From: JBDHTS01 sp044220535 | Lineage (GTDB): Bacteria; Pseudomonadota; Alphaproteobacteria; Micavibrionales; Micavibrionaceae | Reading direction: 5' to 3' | Assembly (NCBI GenBank): GCA_044220535.1 | Contig: JBGAQU010000033.1 | Location: 1 to 24,775, forward strand | DNA: 24,775 nt | Shown here: positions 21,549-24,775 of the stretch, piece after piece | How the letters are laid out: each line of letters opens with the position of its first letter | How positions within the stretch are numbered: position 1 is the first letter of the stretch | The notes under the pieces: model-generated | Told to the model about the DNA's origin: nothing | What the model saw: the letters and a program-made list of their open reading frames with translations, nothing else | Databases searched by the model: none | Translations under genes and position numbers: made by a program

Positions 21549-23315
21549 TCAAGGTGCCAACTGACGTTGTTTTGACTCTAGCCGTGCGGTGTCGTTTGAT
21601 GCGTTTGTCATTTGGGGCGGGGCTGAGGCCCAGCCAAGGCGTGCAAACAGCCAGCTTAATCGACCACTTTTGGGTTTTTCCAAAGCCGCTGGCAATCCAG
21701 GTTCAGAAGCCGGTTCCGAGATTGCAAACTGTATAACGTTTGATTCAACAGGCGCTTCTTCCACAACAGGCTCAGGCTCCTTAGGAATCAAAACTGGTTC
21801 ATAACCCAGTTTCCGTGCAACGCGGCTGTATTTTTCCTCGCTCATGCGACCGAGGTGATAACAATTCTGAATCAGACCGAAGACAATGGGACGAATTTGA
21901 TCCATGTGCCGTTCGGCAAGTTTATTGCAAAGAACTTCAAGTTTCTGGACGTTTTCTTTGCTGCCGTCAGTGATGTCATGCGAGGGCAGGAGCAAAGATT
22001 CTTCATAGTCTTCCGAGGACAGACAAGGATTGATTTCAAGGATATTGTCTTTGCCGATTAAGGACTCAATGGAGTCACGAAACACTGCCATTGAACTTGC
22101 ATGCAGCATTTCCATTTGCTTGCCTTTTGCAATATTGCCGATAAGGCCGCGCGTTGTGTTGTAATCGATAATATCGTGCCTGATTTTGTCATTGTCGAGA
22201 ACGCGGCCTGTTCCCAGGGTCACAAGCTTTATATTGACGTCCGGATGTTTGATTTTATATCCAATCGCGTCGGACACAGCTTTCAAAGGCGTATAGATCG
22301 TGGCAATGTCCGAGCAGACCGTGCCATCCTCCATTTTGTGATTTGGATAGGCAAGGGGGTTTGCAGTGCTGGCCATGACCAGATCCCAGACTTTGGGATC
22401 AGAAGGCGATATGATGCGTTTTGCATCCGGCGACATATCGAATGGGTCTTCGCGCCTTGAATAATAGGTGACAGGTGTATGCCTTGTTTCATCGTTAACC
22501 ATGACATATACAGAGCCAAGGCATTCCGAAAGGCGCGTTTCGCCAAAAGTTCTGCGGTAGAAATCTTGCGCAACTTGGGCTGGATAAAAATAATCTTTTG
22601 TAAACTGCTTTTCTTTCAGTTTACTCAGCCCTATATACGCGCTGCGTGTGAACAGGTTTTTCAGGGACCGGCCAGAAGATCTGGCTTCAATCAAACGCAC
22701 GATTTTATCCGTTTCAGGGGATAGAGATTCGCATAAAAACCTGATGCTGGCGCATGCAGAGATGACGGAATGCTTTTCCCGTTCCGAAAACCATCGTTTG
22801 TTTGCAATTTTTTCAATCGTCGCAACATTGACTGGCAACTGCGGATCGCTTCCAAACAGCGGGTGCGACTTTATGCGGTTACATGCTCTATTAATGTTTT
22901 CGATCTGGAGATGCTCGGATTCCAGCGGATCAAGCTTGTCGCTAATTGTATGGATCAGCTGAGTGCCGAACATCCGTGCTATTCGCCGCTTAATAAACGG
23001 AAAAAAAAGCGATATCTGTTCCAGAAAATGTTGCTTGCTCATTTTGCCGGATATTTTCTGTTTGGCAGGATCGTCAGGCGACGGAATGCTTGTTCCGCAT
23101 GTAGCAATTGTGCCTCCAGACGCGCCTGTTTTACTTTGAAAAAGTACGGAAATGGATTCCTCAGCAAGATCTTCAAAAACTTCTATAAGCGCCGTTGGCA
23201 GACTGGCGAATACGCCACCGCCGGGGATGTCCAAGATATAGATCGTACGTTGGGGTTTTGGGCTATTTACTGCCGGAGCCATTGTTTCCCCATCCCTGAA
23301 TTCATTTACGTACAT
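21549..23315 (-). CDS. Divergent patatin-like phospholipase
   Basis: I read this 588-residue protein as patatin-like, a serine acyl hydrolase fold with a Ser-Asp dyad. Strand 1 and the glycine loop are TIYILDIPGGGVFASLP. This keeps the three glycines but lacks the Arg-Gly of the usual GGGxRG. The nucleophile elbow is KTGASGG with Ser66 (normally GTSTG or GASAG). The distal motif is ASTANPLAYPNHKMEDG with candidate catalytic Asp330, and KLVTLGTGR resembles the family's LSLGTG strand. A long insertion of mixed helices separates elbow and Asp. The C-terminal 80 residues are Pro/Glu-rich and end with an amphipathic stretch (RLSWLFARLGWA) that could touch membranes. An ATG at 23282 with GGGGA upstream is an alternative start. 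It is the last gene of a reverse-strand cluster, 90 bases after the other patatin gene. Whether it is active is uncertain. Confidence 0.7.
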   Translation of the reverse strand: MYVNEFRDGETMAPAVNSPKPQRTIYILDIPGGGVFASLPTALIEVFEDLAEESISVLFQSKTGASGGTIATCGTSIPSPDDPAKQKISGKMSKQHFLEQISLFFPFIKRRIARMFGTQLIHTISDKLDPLESEHLQIENINRACNRIKSHPLFGSDPQLPVNVATIEKIANKRWFSEREKHSVISACASIRFLCESLSPETDKIVRLIEARSSGRSLKNLFTRSAYIGLSKLKEKQFTKDYFYPAQVAQDFYRRTFGETRLSECLGSVYVMVNDETRHTPVTYYSRREDPFDMSPDAKRIISPSDPKVWDLVMASTANPLAYPNHKMEDGTVCSDIATIYTPLKAVSDAIGYKIKHPDVNIKLVTLGTGRVLDNDKIRHDIIDYNTTRGLIGNIAKGKQMEMLHASSMAVFRDSIESLIGKDNILEINPCLSSEDYEESLLLPSHDITDGSKENVQKLEVLCNKLAERHMDQIRPIVFGLIQNCYHLGRMSEEKYSRVARKLGYEPVLIPKEPEPVVEEAPVESNVIQFAISEPASEPGLPAALEKPKSGRLSWLFARLGWASAPPQMTNASNDTARLESKQRQLAP

Positions 23316-23405
23316 TGCGTACTCAGTTTTTGTTTTTTGAAAGGCTAGCGCATCGGCGCATGACTGTCATGCGCAAAATATTGTGCTGCGCATATGGCTA
23401 TAATT

Positions 23406-24638
23406 TTACCGGTCCGCTTCCTGGTCGTGCACGGCGGTGCGGTCCTGGCCGCGCAAATCGCGGAAGAAGGAGAAATATTTGCGGGTGCGGCGGATCATGC
23501 TGTCCTGCTCCTCCTGTCTTTGATCCCGGCGATTCACAAGGATATGGCAGAGTTGTTCGAAGCGGTCTTTATGCTCCTCCATCATCGCCTCGGCGAAGTC
23601 GCGCAGGCGCTTCAGGTTTTCCGGCGTGGCGTCATCGATCTGCGTGCTGGGAATATCGAGGGGATTTTCATATCCGCTCATAGCGCGGTTAAAAGTGAAC
23701 AGATTGTCGCCCATGCTGTCTTCAAAGTTATCCATCAGCGCCGATTCGGAGGCGTGGAAGAAGATGTTGATGAGCGGCAGGTCATTGGCGGGATCAACCA
23801 CGCCCAGCGGGCCGAAGCGGTTCCAGGTTTCTTTTTTGATGGAACGGTTGGTGTGGCCGGTGCCGAGCACGATCATGATGGGCGTATGATCCGCCGGAAT
23901 GTGTTGCCGGACCGCGCCGTGATAGCTGACGCAGGGATTATCGAACATGTTGCCGTCAATCGCGGCAATACTGGATTTTTGGGTATCGCCCGGCCAGCGT
24001 ATATCGAAAGTGTGGCAGGGGAAGTAGGTCGGCGCGGCGGTGGTGGCCATGATAGCGTCATACATCAACACGTCCGGCGCAGGGTTTATATGGGCCGCCG
24101 GTTCTTTTATGTTCTTCAGCCAGACGGCGTGGCCGCCAGGATCCAGAGACGATTTGCCTTCCGTGCCCGCGCTGGATTTTCCGTCGATGTTGTAGCAAGG
24201 GACAACCAGGCTGCGCAACGAATCTGAAAGCTTAGCATCGCCATATAAAGCCTTGAGCGAGCGCGATAAATGCGTTGGATCATAATGGCCGTGACGCATT
24301 AGCGACTGGAACTGGTTGATCTTCAGCGTGCGGTTGTTGACGTCATGCAGCAGGCCGCGCAGTTCGCGATACTGGTCGGGCGGGAAAATCTTGATGCCCT
24401 CACGCTCATAGAACCGCACCATGTGGCGCGCGCGGTACTTGGGAAGGGATGGATGGTCGGGCTGGCGGACGTTCAGGGCGGCGTTCAGGATCGCGCCTGT
24501 GGATGGACCTGTGAATACATCCACCATATCGACCATGCGCAGGCCGGTGACGTCTTCCAGCCGCGACATGAAATGCGCGGGGATCAGGCCGCGCATGCCG
24601 CCGCCGTAGTTAAAGAGAGTGACGAAGTTTTTAGTCAT
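23406..24638 (-). CDS. Patatin-like phospholipase
   Basis: This 410-residue protein has the patatin signature: FNYGGGMRGLIP (residues 9-20, oxyanion glycines), nucleophile elbow FTGPSTGA with Ser46, ATTAAPTYFP and the catalytic-dyad aspartate Asp228 in AIDGN, followed by NPC. VLGTGH matches the family strand after the Asp. Patatin enzymes release fatty acids from phospholipids; the substrate here is unknown. There is no signal peptide or membrane segment, so the protein is cytoplasmic unless exported by a specialised system. The C-terminal part is charged and helical (MMEEHKDRFEQLCHILVNRR...). No Shine-Dalgarno precedes the ATG at 24638; the upstream four-helix gene ends 17 bases away, so coupling is likely. 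The second patatin gene follows 90 bases downstream. Confidence 0.88.
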   Translation of the reverse strand: MTKNFVTLFNYGGGMRGLIPAHFMSRLEDVTGLRMVDMVDVFTGPSTGAILNAALNVRQPDHPSLPKYRARHMVRFYEREGIKIFPPDQYRELRGLLHDVNNRTLKINQFQSLMRHGHYDPTHLSRSLKALYGDAKLSDSLRSLVVPCYNIDGKSSAGTEGKSSLDPGGHAVWLKNIKEPAAHINPAPDVLMYDAIMATTAAPTYFPCHTFDIRWPGDTQKSSIAAIDGNMFDNPCVSYHGAVRQHIPADHTPIMIVLGTGHTNRSIKKETWNRFGPLGVVDPANDLPLINIFFHASESALMDNFEDSMGDNLFTFNRAMSGYENPLDIPSTQIDDATPENLKRLRDFAEAMMEEHKDRFEQLCHILVNRRDQRQEEQDSMIRRTRKYFSFFRDLRGQDRTAVHDQEADR

Positions 24639-24668
24639 GAGTTATCAGTCGTGAGTTATAAGGAGCGA
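24639..24668. repeat. 14-base tandem direct repeat at a gene junction
   Basis: TGAGTTAT occurs at 24638-24645 and 24652-24659, i.e. with a 14-base period, and the flanking bases are partly repeated (CAG versus AAG). The stop codon of the four-helix gene lies in one unit, and the other touches the patatin start. It is short and may be coincidental. Confidence 0.4.
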
Positions 24669-24775
24669 ATAAGTCCGTTGAGCATTTTTGTGATTTCGTC
24701 ATATTCATTATCAAGAGCAAGCCATTGTTCATAATCCAAATAATGCAATTCAAAGCAAAATTGCAGCCAGACTTT
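24656..24775 (-). CDS. Four-helix-bundle (23S rRNA IVP-like) protein, C-terminal part
   Basis: The reverse strand is open from the window edge to a TAA at 24656-24658, giving 39 residues ending EITKMLNGLIRSL. The pattern VWLQF..ELHYLDYEQWLALDNEYDE, then MLNGLI-[KR]-SL, is the last two helices of the small S23/four-helix-bundle family. That family is known from intervening sequences of 23S rRNA genes and from many isolated genomic copies of unknown function. The full family length is about 115-125 residues, so roughly two thirds lies outside the window. It is co-directional with and 17 bases upstream of the patatin gene. Confidence 0.65.
   Translation of the reverse strand, partial: KVWLQFCFELHYLDYEQWLALDNEYDEITKMLNGLIRSL

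Noticed and set aside
23406..24638. CBASS anti-phage operon with a CapV-type patatin effector
   Set aside because: No CD-NTase (nucleotide cyclase), Cap2 or Cap3 gene is visible in the window; the co-directional neighbours are another patatin-like gene and a four-helix-bundle gene. It remains open only beyond the right edge.

Overview
The window looks like a chromosomal segment of an alphaproteobacterium of moderately high GC. The evidence is gene order: uvrA next to ssb, then gyrA and coaD, followed by DUF502, recG, sdhE and mfd, is a layout I associate with Alphaproteobacteria. A Micavibrio/Rhodospirillales-like lineage would fit, but I cannot place the organism below class from sequence alone.

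Region by region. 1-4.7 kb: tRNA-Leu(CAA), a convergent unknown gene with one membrane segment, uvrA, and an unknown 183-codon gene sitting between uvrA and ssb. 4.7-9.2 kb: ssb, a secreted DUF2059 protein, a candidate 61-codon ORF and gyrA. 9.2-11 kb: a small secreted protein, coaD, tRNA-Lys(TTT) and a DUF502 membrane protein. 11-17.8 kb: recG (reverse), then sodC, sdhE and mfd (forward). 17.8-19.8 kb: a conserved-looking unknown gene, an AmgK-like sugar kinase and a small secreted protein. 19.8-21.5 kb: an AT-rich stretch with a concentric inverted-repeat element, then an aspartate aminotransferase gene interrupted by a frameshift. 21.5-24.8 kb: a reverse-strand cluster of two patatin-like phospholipase genes preceded by a four-helix-bundle protein cut by the window edge.

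Functionally the left two thirds is a genome-maintenance neighbourhood: nucleotide excision repair (UvrA, with Mfd as its transcription-coupled recruiter), replication and fork rescue (SSB, RecG) and supercoiling (GyrA). CoA synthesis, succinate dehydrogenase maturation and periplasmic superoxide defence are interleaved.

The accessory signals are (i) three REP-doublet hairpins between genes, plus a single REP palindrome centred inside a longer inverted repeat; (ii) a different REP-type doublet inserted in frame in recG; (iii) the frameshifted aminotransferase; and (iv) the tandem patatin cluster, whose second gene has a degenerate active-site glycine motif. I see no CRISPR array, integrase, phage or transposase gene.
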